A DNA stretch of 64,000 bases, from assembly GCF_032583975.1 (NCBI RefSeq), contig NZ_JAWHTF010000001.1; one strand, given 5' to 3'. The DNA comes from Gilvirhabdus luticola (GTDB taxonomy: Bacteria > Bacteroidota > Bacteroidia > Flavobacteriales > Flavobacteriaceae). This document shows positions 25,675 through 34,519 of this stretch, one piece after another. Under the pieces are notes generated by a model. It made no database searches. It worked only from the letters and a program-made list of their open reading frames with translations, and was not told where the DNA came from. Made by a program: the position numbers and the translations under genes. Within the stretch, counting starts at the first letter, position 1, and each line of letters begins with the position of its first letter.

Positions 25675-28600
25675 ATGGCGGCTAAATTTCCTGAATATAA
25701 AGGACTTGACTTACCAAAAGTAGCAGAAGACATTCTCAGCTATTGGCAAGAAAGCAACATCTTTGAAAAAAGTGTTTCAACCAGAGAAGGCAATGAACCT
25801 TACGTGTTTTACGAAGGTCCTCCATCTGCTAATGGATTGCCTGGAGTACACCACGTTCTAGCACGTGCTATCAAAGATATTTTTCCGCGTTATAAAACCA
25901 TGAAAGGATTCCAGGTAAAACGTAAAGCTGGCTGGGATACGCATGGATTACCTATAGAACTTGGTGTTGAAAAAGAACTAGGCATCACTAAAGAAGATAT
26001 TGGTAAAACCATTTCGGTTGAAGATTATAATGCAGCATGCAGAAAAGCTGTTATGCGGTACACAGATGTTTGGAATGATTTGACTCAAAAAATGGGTTAC
26101 TGGGTAGATATGGACGACCCATACATCACTTACGAGCCTAAATATATGGAATCGGTTTGGTGGTTATTAAAACAGATTTACAACAAGAATCTACTGTATA
26201 AAGGATATACCATTCAACCCTATTCTCCAAAAGCAGGAACAGGTTTAAGTTCGCATGAGTTAAACCAACCAGGAACCTATCAAGATATTACCGATACTAC
26301 CGTTGTAGCGCAGTTTAAAGCTAAACCAGAATCTTTACCTAGCTTTCTAAAGGATGAAGGCGATATCTATTTCTTGGCTTGGACAACAACACCTTGGACC
26401 TTACCTAGTAATACAGCATTAACGGTTGGACCAAAAATTGATTATGTTTTAGTCGAGACTTACAACCAATACACATTCAAGTCAATTAATGTAGTTTTAG
26501 CTAAAAAATTAGTCAACTATCAGTTTTCAGGGAAGTTCAACCAAGTTGAAAATAAACCTGAACTTTTAGCTTATAATTCAGTAGATAAAAAGATTCCATT
26601 TTATGTTGTCAAAGAATTCAAGGGAAAAGATTTGGTGGGCATAATGTACGAACAACTGTTGCCTTATGCTTTACCAAATGATAATCCTGATAACGCCTTT
26701 AGAGTCATTTCCGGAGATTTTGTAACTACTGAAGATGGCACAGGAATCGTTCATACCGCTCCAACTTTTGGAGCTGACGATGCCATGGTAGCCAAACAAG
26801 CCATGCCCGAAGTACCACCAATGTTGGTGAAAGATGAGAACGGTAATTTGGTACCATTAGTGGATTTACAAGGACGTTTTAGACCAGAAATGGGAGAATT
26901 TGCCGGTAAGTATGTTAAGAATGAATATTATGAAGATGGTAAAGCTCCAGAACGTTCGGTAGATGTGGAATTGGCCATTAAACTAAAAGAAGAAAATAAA
27001 GCTTTTAAGGTTGAAAAATATAAGCATAGCTATCCAAACTGTTGGAGAACTGACAAACCAATCTTATACTATCCTTTGGATTCTTGGTTCATTAAAGTGA
27101 CTGATGTTCGTGATAGAATGTTTGAACTCAACGAAACCATCAACTGGAAACCAAAAGCTACCGGAACGGGTCGTTTTGGAAACTGGTTGGCAAATGCTAA
27201 CGATTGGAACTTATCACGTTCTCGTTATTGGGGCATTCCGCTACCAATTTGGAGAACCGAAGATGGTAAAGAAGAAATCTGCATAGGTTCAGTTGAGGAA
27301 TTAAAGGCTGAAATGGAAAAAGCTGTTTCAGCAGATGTTTTGGCTAAAGATATTTTTGAAAGTTTTGAAATTGGGAACAACTCTGAGGAGAATTATGCTA
27401 AAATAGACTTACATAAAAACATTGTCGATGAGATTGTGTTAATATCGCCATCAGGACAACCAATGAAGCGCGAAAGTGATTTGATTGATGTTTGGTTCGA
27501 TTCTGGCTCTATGCCTTATGCACAATGGCATTATCCTTTTGAAAATAAAGAATTGATTGATGAGCATAAATTTTTCCCTGCCAATTTTATTGCTGAAGGT
27601 GTCGACCAAACTCGAGGATGGTTTTATACATTACATGCTATTGGGACTATGGTTTTTGATTCTGTAGCTTATAAAAATGTGGTGTCTAACGGATTAGTAT
27701 TAGATAAAAACGGGCAAAAAATGTCAAAGCGTTTGGGTAATGCTGCCGATCCTTTTGAAACTTTATCAACTTATGGAGCAGATGCCACACGATGGTATAT
27801 GATAAGTAATGCCAATCCTTGGGATAATTTAAAGTTTGACGTAGAAGGTATTGAAGAAGTAAAGCGTAAATTCTTTGGAACACTTTATAATACCTATTCA
27901 TTCTTTTCATTGTATTCTAATCTGGATAGTTTTAATTATTCAGAAACAGATATTCCATTAGCTGAAAGACCTGAATTAGATCGTTGGATTCTTTCTGAAT
28001 TACATACGCTTATTCAAAAAATTGATGAGTATTATGCAGATTATGAACCTACAAAAGCAGCGCGAGCTATTTCAGATTTTACTCAAGATTACTTAAGTAA
28101 CTGGTTTGTAAGATTAAGTAGAAGGCGTTTTTGGAAAGGCGATTACCAACAAGATAAGATTTCGGCATACCAAACACTTTACACTTGTATGGTGACCATA
28201 GCAAAGTTAGGGGCGCCAATTGCACCATTCTTTATGGACAGATTGTATCTAGACTTGAATTTAGCTACACAAAAAGAAGCTTTTGAAAGTGTTCATTTGG
28301 CTAAATTCCCAGAGTTTGATAAGTCTTTTGTTGATAAGACTCTTGAAAGAAAAATGGAAAGCGCCCAAACAATATCATCTTTAGTATTGTCGTTAAGAGC
28401 TAAAGTAAAGATCAAGGTTAGACAGCCTTTGCAGAAGATTATGATTCCTATTGATAGCAAACAACAAAAGGAAGAAATATTGGCCGTTGCGAACTTGATA
28501 AAGCATGAAGTGAATGTTAAGGAAATTGAGCTTTTAGATGATGCGTCGGATATTTTGGTGAAACAAATAAAGCCTAATTTTAAAACTTTAGGACCACGTT

Positions 28601-29079
28601 TTGGTAAAGATATGAAGTTGATAGCCAATACAATAAGTGAATTAACTTCAGAAGACATCAAAAAAATCGAGCAAAGTGGTAGTTTAGACGTTGACATTAA
28701 TGGAAAAATTGTTACTTTAGACCTCATTGATTTTGAAATAACATCCCAAGACATTGAAGGATGGCTTGTTGCAAATGAAGGAATACTGACAGTTGCATTA
28801 GATGTTACAATTACTGATGAATTACGTAGAGAAGGCATTGCAAGAGAACTTGTAAACAGGATTCAGAATTTACGAAAAGATTCAGGATTTGAAGTAACCG
28901 ACAGAATTGATGTTAAGTTACAGAAAGATGATGATATGGTAAACGCCATTAGGCAAAATTTAGAATACATAAAAGCAGAAACGCTAACCGAAGAAATAGA
29001 GATTATGGACAAAGTAAACAATGGTATTGAAATAGCATTTGATGAGATAAATACCAGATTGTTTATTAAAAAACATTAA
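25675..29079 (+). CDS. ileS: Isoleucyl-tRNA synthetase, type 2, with GVHH signature
   Basis: Charges tRNA-Ile with isoleucine in the cytoplasm. It has 1134 residues, the length of the type 2 (eukaryote-like) IleRS rather than the roughly 940 of type 1. The class I signature is altered: GPPSANGLPGVHH puts GVHH at residues 57-60 where HxGH is usual, so the first His and the Gly have traded places. KMSKR is intact at 682-686, and the editing domain (LAWTTTPWTLPSNTALTVG; GTGIVHTAPTFGADD) and the C-terminal tRNA-binding part are present. Type 2 enzymes are usually resistant to mupirocin. It stands alone after radA (71-base gap); a DksA-like gene follows after 4 bases. Confidence 0.97.
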   Translation: MAAKFPEYKGLDLPKVAEDILSYWQESNIFEKSVSTREGNEPYVFYEGPPSANGLPGVHHVLARAIKDIFPRYKTMKGFQVKRKAGWDTHGLPIELGVEKELGITKEDIGKTISVEDYNAACRKAVMRYTDVWNDLTQKMGYWVDMDDPYITYEPKYMESVWWLLKQIYNKNLLYKGYTIQPYSPKAGTGLSSHELNQPGTYQDITDTTVVAQFKAKPESLPSFLKDEGDIYFLAWTTTPWTLPSNTALTVGPKIDYVLVETYNQYTFKSINVVLAKKLVNYQFSGKFNQVENKPELLAYNSVDKKIPFYVVKEFKGKDLVGIMYEQLLPYALPNDNPDNAFRVISGDFVTTEDGTGIVHTAPTFGADDAMVAKQAMPEVPPMLVKDENGNLVPLVDLQGRFRPEMGEFAGKYVKNEYYEDGKAPERSVDVELAIKLKEENKAFKVEKYKHSYPNCWRTDKPILYYPLDSWFIKVTDVRDRMFELNETINWKPKATGTGRFGNWLANANDWNLSRSRYWGIPLPIWRTEDGKEEICIGSVEELKAEMEKAVSADVLAKDIFESFEIGNNSEENYAKIDLHKNIVDEIVLISPSGQPMKRESDLIDVWFDSGSMPYAQWHYPFENKELIDEHKFFPANFIAEGVDQTRGWFYTLHAIGTMVFDSVAYKNVVSNGLVLDKNGQKMSKRLGNAADPFETLSTYGADATRWYMISNANPWDNLKFDVEGIEEVKRKFFGTLYNTYSFFSLYSNLDSFNYSETDIPLAERPELDRWILSELHTLIQKIDEYYADYEPTKAARAISDFTQDYLSNWFVRLSRRRFWKGDYQQDKISAYQTLYTCMVTIAKLGAPIAPFFMDRLYLDLNLATQKEAFESVHLAKFPEFDKSFVDKTLERKMESAQTISSLVLSLRAKVKIKVRQPLQKIMIPIDSKQQKEEILAVANLIKHEVNVKEIELLDDASDILVKQIKPNFKTLGPRFGKDMKLIANTISELTSEDIKKIEQSGSLDVDINGKIVTLDLIDFEITSQDIEGWLVANEGILTVALDVTITDELRREGIARELVNRIQNLRKDSGFEVTDRIDVKLQKDDDMVNAIRQNLEYIKAETLTEEIEIMDKVNNGIEIAFDEINTRLFIKKH

Positions 29080-29083
29080 GATT

Positions 29084-29467
29084 ATGGGAGCAGGAACAAA
29101 CATTAGATATTCTGATAAAGAATTAGCAGAATTTAAAGAATTAATTCAAGAAAAAATAAAGAAAGCACAACACGATTTAGAGTTGATTAAAAGTGCTTAT
29201 ATGAATGATCATAACAATGGTACGGATGATACTTCGCCAACATTCAAAGCGTTTGATGAAGGTAGTGAAGTCATGAGTAAAGAGTCTAATTCGCAGTTAG
29301 CCATACGACAAGAAAAGTTTATTCGTGATTTAAAGAACGCATTGATTAGGATTGAAAATAAAACCTATGGTGTATGCAGAGTTACTGGAAAGCTAATTAA
29401 CAAAGAACGTCTAAAACTTGTGCCGCATGCAACATTGAGTATTGAAGCAAAGAATATGCAACAATAA
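29084..29467 (+). CDS. DksA/TraR-family protein with degenerate zinc finger
   Basis: 127 residues: an N-terminal coiled coil (about residues 11-40 and 65-90 flanking a DDTSP..AFDEGSE tip region) and a C-terminal DksA/TraR finger region. Only the first zinc Cys remains (Cys98 in YGVCRVTGKLI); the others are replaced (Thr101, and Ser/Ala in ATLSIEA), as in zinc-free DksA paralogues. DksA proteins bind the secondary channel of RNA polymerase and tune initiation with ppGpp; whether this one does is unproven. It follows ileS by 4 bases and is followed by a terminator, then lspA, an arrangement common in Bacteroidota. Confidence 0.85.
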   Translation: MGAGTNIRYSDKELAEFKELIQEKIKKAQHDLELIKSAYMNDHNNGTDDTSPTFKAFDEGSEVMSKESNSQLAIRQEKFIRDLKNALIRIENKTYGVCRVTGKLINKERLKLVPHATLSIEAKNMQQ

Positions 29468-29484
29468 TTTAAAGATTAAAACAC

Positions 29485-29520
29485 AAAAGGCGCCTCTTTT
29501 TTGAGGCGTTTTTATTTTTA
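29485..29520 (+). terminator. Intrinsic terminator after ileS and the DksA-like gene
   Basis: CGCCTC (29491-29496) pairs with GAGGCG (29503-29508) around a T-rich loop, preceded by A residues and followed by TTTTTATTTTT. It lies 16 bases before the lspA start, so lspA must be read from its own promoter or by read-through. Confidence 0.75.
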
Positions 29521-29535
29521 AGAAGCAGCAAAAAA

Positions 29536-30153
29536 ATGTCGTTAAAAAAGGCCGTTTTACTTATTATAATGATTTTGCTTATTGACCAAATAAGTAAAAT
29601 TTATATAAAGACGCATTTTACACTTCAAGAAAGCATTAGAGTTTTTGATTGGTTCAAAATATATTTTGTAGAGAATAGTGGCATGGCTTGGGGAACCAAG
29701 ATTAGCGATTTTGTGTCTTTCATTTCGGATAGAACTGCAAAGGTGCTTTTAACGCTTTTTAGGATAGTGGCTATTTTTGGAATAGGCTATTGGCTTTATG
29801 ATTCTACAAAAAAGAAAAGCTCTAAATTACTTATTATTGCTATTGCTTTGATTTTTGCTGGAGCATTGGGTAACATCATAGATTCTGTTTTTTATGGAAT
29901 TCTTTTTAGTGACAGTCATGGAGAGATCGCTACATTTTTATCTAAAGGAGGTGGCTATGACACTTTATTGCATGGTAGCGTAGTAGACATGCTTTATTTT
30001 CCAATTTGGAAAGGCTATTTACCCGAATGGCTTCCTTTTGTAGGAGGAGATTATTTTACATTTTTTGAACCAGTTTTTAATGTGGCAGATGTGGCTATAA
30101 GTACTGGCTTTCTTTTACTTATTGTTTTTAATAAAAGAGCGTTTTCTAAATAA
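29536..30153 (+). CDS. lspA: Lipoprotein signal peptidase (signal peptidase II)
   Basis: Cleaves signal peptides from lipidated prolipoproteins in the inner membrane; the window itself encodes at least six predicted substrates. It has 205 residues with four transmembrane segments. Family blocks in order are LIDQISKIYIKTHF, VENSGMAWG (N-x-G-x-A/W-x-G), FAGALGNIIDSVFYG with a catalytic Asp, and FNVADVAISTG with the second catalytic Asp. The length is above the E. coli 164, owing to an extra loop around SDSHGEIATFLSKGGGYDT, as in other Bacteroidota. The ATG at 29536 follows the upstream terminator closely. Confidence 0.95.
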   Translation: MSLKKAVLLIIMILLIDQISKIYIKTHFTLQESIRVFDWFKIYFVENSGMAWGTKISDFVSFISDRTAKVLLTLFRIVAIFGIGYWLYDSTKKKSSKLLIIAIALIFAGALGNIIDSVFYGILFSDSHGEIATFLSKGGGYDTLLHGSVVDMLYFPIWKGYLPEWLPFVGGDYFTFFEPVFNVADVAISTGFLLLIVFNKRAFSK

Positions 30154-30187
30154 TTTATAAGTAAGACTAAAGAATAAATTAATATAT

Positions 30188-30206
30188 TTCAGATTATTAA
30201 TCCGAA
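30188..30206. repeat. Imperfect inverted repeat before the 30214 gene
   Basis: TTCAGATTA (30188-30196) and TAATCCGAA (30198-30206) form a 9-bp dyad with one mismatch and a one-base centre, ending 7 bases before the ATG. It could be an operator at the ribosome-binding region, or chance in AT-rich DNA. Confidence 0.3.
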
Positions 30207-30213
30207 ATAAAAA

Positions 30214-32100
30214 ATGAAGTCTTTCAAGATTGCCTTAACAATTATCCTTCTTTTTACGAGTTATTCTAATCATTCACAAAACCTTCATGGTATTAAATTT
30301 CTCGGAAGTGAAAGAAATCAAATTTGCCAAAAATTTAATCAGGCTTTTCTTCAAAGACCTAGAGAGGTTCGTTTTTCAATAGTTAAAGTAAACGCAAGTT
30401 TGTTTTTTGAGACCAATGATGAAAATTGGTTTAAAAGCTTGTTAACATCTAATGATGATGGTTTGGCAATAGATATTGTTCCTAAAGACAGATATAATTG
30501 TGGTTTAGAAGCTGTTATTGACACTCAAATAAAAGGCTTTCTTTTAGAACCTGTTTATACTCAAGAATTAAAAAACGGAATAAAAAAAGTTGGAAATAAG
30601 TATAGGGTTTTGGTTGGAAGAATTCCACAAGGCCTTTTGAACGATGATTTGGAATTCAACATTTTATTTTTAAGCAACCAAAGCCTTTGCCAATATTATG
30701 TTGTTTATGATCTTGAAGCTTACCCATGGGATCTTTTGGATATGGGAATGTATTTAGATTCATTAACCTATAACACAAGAAAGATAAAACCAATTGAAGA
30801 GGAAGGATATACAATCAAAACAAAATCTTTGAAATTTATCATTCCTTTTGAGAAGAATAAGTCTGAATACTCACAAAAAGACATTAAACCACTTTACGAT
30901 TCATTAAGATTAACAGATTTTAATATAAAATCAATTGACATTAGAGCTTACTCTTCTGTCGAAGGTTTTTTAGAGCGTAATATAGAACTGCAAAACCAAA
31001 GAGCAAATAGTATAGCCAATGCGTTGCAGAAATTCCAAAAGCCAACCATTATAACGCATATTTCATCATCAGAAAATTGGGTAGAATTTTTAAATGACAT
31101 CAAAAACACACGGTTTAAAAACTTTCAAACCTTAAGTAAATCTGATATAAAAGCAAAATTAGTTGGTTCAACATCTCAAGGCCTTGAGCCAATTTTAAGA
31201 GAACATAGAAAAGCTGTTGTACAATTAGAGCTTGAAAGAAAAGACAAGTATAAAAATATGACTACAGAACAGTTAGTAATTAATTTTAATTCTGCTTTGC
31301 AAAACGAACAATTAGATGAAGCAATAAAAATTCAAAATTCAATTTTTGAGAAAATTAAAGGTCAGGAAGCTTCTCCAGAGGTGTTAAGAAAAATGACAAT
31401 CCCAAATCAAGCTAAATATGCAAACTTCATGAATAAAAATTCTTCGTTTAAGTATTTGGCGGATGGACTCCAAGCATTGATAGTTTATAATGAATTATTA
31501 GAGCTTGAAAAAATAGTCCCAAAAGACATGAAGGTTAAGTACAATATCGTTGCACTTAAGCTTAAACTTTGGAGACACAAAGCAATTGATATTGATGAAA
31601 CAGCATTAAAAAACCAAATTTATGTGCTTAAAAATTATAAGGTAGACAATTCCCTTATCTCAAGAATGATGGTAAATTACCATATTATAAAAGCAGAGAA
31701 TGATATGCGTAAGAGAGATTATAAAAACAAGGACATCTCTGTCACTTATATAGACAATAATTATTCAAAATTTACATTTTCAGATTTTGACTATTTAAGT
31801 CTGGCACAATTTTTTAGTTATTATGCCAACACCGATTTATCTGTTGAATTATTAAAAGATAAAGTAAACACCATTGACGTAGATGAAGATCTTTTGTTTT
31901 ACTACTTAAACCTTACAATAATTAATACAAAACTCACTAATACAACAGAATATAGAGCAATAATGCTTAATGCTTTTAATATGAACCAAGAGCGGTATTG
32001 TAAATTGTTTAATCCATTTGGAGAAGGTGGCGTGACGTTTCAACTTTTAGAAGATGAATACTTAAGAAACACCTACTGCGAAAACTGTATTACACACTAA
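30214..32100 (+). CDS. Secreted protein with OmpA-like region, function unknown
   Basis: 628 residues with a signal peptide (about 20 residues, ending YSNHSQ). Residues 200-340 contain an OmpA-like peptidoglycan-binding pattern: LKFIIPFEKNKSEYS, then IKSIDIRAYSSVEG and NIELQNQRANSIANAL (the N-x-x-L-x-x-x-R-A block). The later half (about 350-600) is predominantly helical and may hold degenerate TPR-like units. The protein ends with a Cys-rich tail CENCITH and has further Cys near the N terminus (NQICQKF, YNCGLE), so disulfides are likely. I recognise no named family. It could be a periplasmic or outer-membrane protein contacting the cell wall. Its stop overlaps the stop of the convergent 5-formyl-THF cyclo-ligase gene by 4 bases. 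Confidence 0.6.
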   Translation: MKSFKIALTIILLFTSYSNHSQNLHGIKFLGSERNQICQKFNQAFLQRPREVRFSIVKVNASLFFETNDENWFKSLLTSNDDGLAIDIVPKDRYNCGLEAVIDTQIKGFLLEPVYTQELKNGIKKVGNKYRVLVGRIPQGLLNDDLEFNILFLSNQSLCQYYVVYDLEAYPWDLLDMGMYLDSLTYNTRKIKPIEEEGYTIKTKSLKFIIPFEKNKSEYSQKDIKPLYDSLRLTDFNIKSIDIRAYSSVEGFLERNIELQNQRANSIANALQKFQKPTIITHISSSENWVEFLNDIKNTRFKNFQTLSKSDIKAKLVGSTSQGLEPILREHRKAVVQLELERKDKYKNMTTEQLVINFNSALQNEQLDEAIKIQNSIFEKIKGQEASPEVLRKMTIPNQAKYANFMNKNSSFKYLADGLQALIVYNELLELEKIVPKDMKVKYNIVALKLKLWRHKAIDIDETALKNQIYVLKNYKVDNSLISRMMVNYHIIKAENDMRKRDYKNKDISVTYIDNNYSKFTFSDFDYLSLAQFFSYYANTDLSVELLKDKVNTIDVDEDLLFYYLNLTIINTKLTNTTEYRAIMLNAFNMNQERYCKLFNPFGEGGVTFQLLEDEYLRNTYCENCITH

Positions 32101-32660
32101 AACGTATATATTGTTTTAGGAGTAACACAAAAATCAAGTTTTTCGTCTTGAGTCGAAATTTCTGAAATACTATCTTCAGCTTCAAAAAAAGACAAACCAA
32201 TTTTAATAGTTTCTGGCTTACAGGAAGCTAAAAATTTATCATAAAAACCCTTGCCATATCCAACACGATTGCCTAGTTTATCAAACCCTAGAAGAGGAAT
32301 AAAAACTACTTCAATTAAATGATTGGCAACTTCAATACCGTCAACAGGTTCAGGAATATCTAATGCGTTCTTTTTGAGTGTTGTATTGTCTGTGAGAAGA
32401 AAATTGGTCATTACACCAGTTGAGAAATCACTTTTAGGAACCACAATGTTTTTATCCTTTCCAGACAAAATGCTTAATATATAATTAGTTATTATTTCTT
32501 TTTTCTCTTCGATAGTCAAAAAAATATGATAATAAGAATATTGCCATATAGGAAGTTTTAAAACCGAATTTGCAATTTGAAAACTCAAATCATCTACCTC
32601 AATTTCAGATAGCTTATTTCGAAGTGTTTTATATTTTTTCCTGATTTCAGATTTAATCAC
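32097..32660 (-). CDS. 5-formyltetrahydrofolate cyclo-ligase
   Basis: Converts 5-formyl-THF to 5,10-methenyl-THF with ATP, returning a storage folate to one-carbon metabolism. It has 187 residues, normal for the family. The N-terminal basic stretch (IRKKYKTLRNKL) binds ATP, and VFIPLLGFDKLGNRVGYGKG followed by FYDKFL is the diagnostic glycine-rich signature. It is last in a four-gene minus-strand cluster, 12 bases after the AstE-like gene, with RimK and a retropepsin-like gene upstream. The stop overlaps the convergent gene, leaving no terminator between them. The symbol varies between ygfA and MTHFS, so none is given. Confidence 0.93.
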   Translation of the reverse strand: MIKSEIRKKYKTLRNKLSEIEVDDLSFQIANSVLKLPIWQYSYYHIFLTIEEKKEIITNYILSILSGKDKNIVVPKSDFSTGVMTNFLLTDNTTLKKNALDIPEPVDGIEVANHLIEVVFIPLLGFDKLGNRVGYGKGFYDKFLASCKPETIKIGLSFFEAEDSISEISTQDEKLDFCVTPKTIYTF

Positions 32661-32672
32661 TTGAGAAAGAAG

Positions 32673-33644
32673 TTATTTGAATTTGGTGGAAATATGGAAT
32701 AAAGCATCGCCCTGATAAACAATAGGAGATTCGTTGACATTGATGATATATCCAGAATGTGAAGCTTTTACAAAATGATTGAATTTTCCGTAAGGATCTG
32801 TAATGTTTCCAAGAATATCGCCTTTATCAACTTTAGAATTTATGGCGATCGAAGCCTTAAACATTCCAGAAAAATTAGCTCTTTGCCATCTGCTTTCCAA
32901 TATAGAAACGGGCGTTTTTTTAGGCTTCGATACCTTAAACTTTGTAGGAAGCATTCCTAAATGAGCCAACACGCGTTTTGCTCCATTAACACCAGTGTTA
33001 GTGACTGTTTTATCAATATGAAAAGATTTTCCGCCTTCAAAAAGTAACATCAATTTCCCTAATTTATTGCTAGTATTTCTAAAGGATTTTTTAATGTCTT
33101 TAGAATAGAGAATAAAAGGAGCGTTGAAAATTCTAGCAAGTTTATCAAGGCTAGAATTATTTTTGACTATTCTAATTTGAGGTGAATTAAATCGACCTGC
33201 ACTTCCCGTATGAAAATCCATAATAACATCAACATCTGGGATAATTTCATTAATTAATTTATAAGCAACTCTACTAGCCAAAGACCCTGTTTTTTTTCCT
33301 GGAAAAACTCTATTTAAATCCCTTCCATCAGGGAATTCTCTGTTTAAATTTATAAATCCAAAAACATTGATAACTGGAATACAAATAATGGTCCCACATT
33401 TCGGTTTGTTGATCCCTTTAGCTATAATCTGTCTTACAATCTCTACACCGTTAACTTCATCACCGTGTATACCAGCTGTAAATAAGACAATTGGTCCAGG
33501 TTTTTTTGAGCGTTCTACAATAACAGGGACATCAACACTCGAAGAGGTATGTAAATTAGCAACATCAAAACTCAATTCACAGCTTTCACCAAGGCTTATT
33601 TGTTCTCCTAAAACTGTTATTGTTTTACGTTGCTTATAGGTCAT
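32673..33644 (-). CDS. Succinylglutamate desuccinylase/aspartoacylase-family zinc hydrolase
   Basis: A 323-residue AstE/AspA-family metal-dependent amidohydrolase related to M14 carboxypeptidases. FTAGIHGDEVNGVEIVRQI carries the zinc-binding H-x-x-E (His, Glu), and VIMDFHTGSAGRFNSPQIRI contains the third zinc His. The C-terminal barrel (SGYIINVNESPIVYQGDALF) is also typical. Members remove acyl groups from amino acids, or glutamate-like residues. Its start codon overlaps the stop of rimK by one base, so it is likely to act on the same pathway, for example removing residues that RimK adds. It is not part of an arginine-succinyltransferase operon here, so AstE proper is unlikely. Confidence 0.85.
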   Translation of the reverse strand: MTYKQRKTITVLGEQISLGESCELSFDVANLHTSSSVDVPVIVERSKKPGPIVLFTAGIHGDEVNGVEIVRQIIAKGINKPKCGTIICIPVINVFGFINLNREFPDGRDLNRVFPGKKTGSLASRVAYKLINEIIPDVDVIMDFHTGSAGRFNSPQIRIVKNNSSLDKLARIFNAPFILYSKDIKKSFRNTSNKLGKLMLLFEGGKSFHIDKTVTNTGVNGAKRVLAHLGMLPTKFKVSKPKKTPVSILESRWQRANFSGMFKASIAINSKVDKGDILGNITDPYGKFNHFVKASHSGYIINVNESPIVYQGDALFHISTKFK

Positions 33645-34519
33645 TAGCTTCTATTTCTTTCAATAAATGTTATAATGGCTCTGGCTATATTTTTTCCAGT
33701 TGCACTTTCAATACCTTCAAGTCCTGGAGTGGAATTTACTTCCAAAAGTAAAGGTCCTCTAGCAGATTGCAACATATCAACACCACAAACAGGAAGTTTT
33801 AATGCACGAGAAGCTTTCATAGCTAATTTTAATTCTGCCTCATTAAGCTTAACAATTTCAGCAGTACCGCCTCTATGTAAATTTGAACGAAATTCGCCAT
33901 CTTTACCTTGTCGTTTCATAGCGCCAACCACATGTCCATCGACAACAAGCGCCCTTAAATCTGCACCTTTGGCTTCTTTGATAAATTCCTGAACTATGAC
34001 TCTTGCTTGTAAGCCATTAAAAGCTTCAAGTACCGATTCTGCCGCACTTTTAGTTTCGGCAAGTACAACTCCTAGACCTTGTGTACCTTCTAGAAGCTTT
34101 ATAATTACAGGCGTTCCACCGACATGCTCGATAACCTCTTCAACATCACGAGAATAATTTGTGAAAACTGTTTTAGGCATTCCAATGCCTGCTTTACTTA
34201 GGCGTTGCAAGCTTCTTAATTTGTCTCTCGACCGTACAATAGCGTCTGATGTTACAGTGGTAAATATGTTCATCATCTCGAACTGTCTCACTACAGCACA
34301 GCCATAAAAAGTGACGGTGGCTCCTATTCGTGGTATAATAGCATCTACATAATCAAGATAACGGTCTTTGTAATATATTGTGGGTTTTTCTTTTTCAATA
34401 ATAATATCGCATTTAAGCGGATCGATTACCTCAACAACATGATTACGTTTTTCACCTTCTTCAACAAGTCTTTTTGTTGAATATAAATTACCGTTTCTAG
34501 AAAGAATAACAATATTCAT
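33644..34519 (-). CDS. rimK: RimK-family ATP-grasp alpha-L-glutamate ligase
   Basis: 291 residues, near the 300 of E. coli RimK, which adds glutamates to the C terminus of ribosomal protein S6 and can make poly-alpha-glutamate. The preATP-grasp domain (MNIVILSRNGNLYSTKRLVE, IPRIGATVTFYG) is followed by the ATP-grasp core: SRDKLRSLQRLSKAGIGMP, PVIIKLLEGTQGLGVVLAE, VQEFIKEAKGADLRALVVDG, FRSNLHRGGTAE and LLEVNSTPGLEGIE with the Mg-binding E-x-N. It overlaps both neighbours by one base: retropepsin-like gene upstream, AstE-like gene downstream. S6 is the natural target, but a small-molecule acceptor such as a cofactor is possible. Confidence 0.92.
   Translation of the reverse strand: MNIVILSRNGNLYSTKRLVEEGEKRNHVVEVIDPLKCDIIIEKEKPTIYYKDRYLDYVDAIIPRIGATVTFYGCAVVRQFEMMNIFTTVTSDAIVRSRDKLRSLQRLSKAGIGMPKTVFTNYSRDVEEVIEHVGGTPVIIKLLEGTQGLGVVLAETKSAAESVLEAFNGLQARVIVQEFIKEAKGADLRALVVDGHVVGAMKRQGKDGEFRSNLHRGGTAEIVKLNEAELKLAMKASRALKLPVCGVDMLQSARGPLLLEVNSTPGLEGIESATGKNIARAIITFIERNRS

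Noticed and set aside
28293..28838. 181-residue minus-strand ORF
   Set aside because: It is entirely antisense to the ileS coding region, has no recognisable domain and is Ser/Ile-rich as reverse-strand frames of AT-rich genes are.
32775..32960. Plus-strand ORF across the AstE-like gene
   Set aside because: Antisense shadow of a gene with intact zinc-binding motifs.
33675..33992. 105-residue plus-strand ORF over rimK
   Set aside because: Antisense to the conserved ATP-grasp core of RimK; no promoter or motif of its own.
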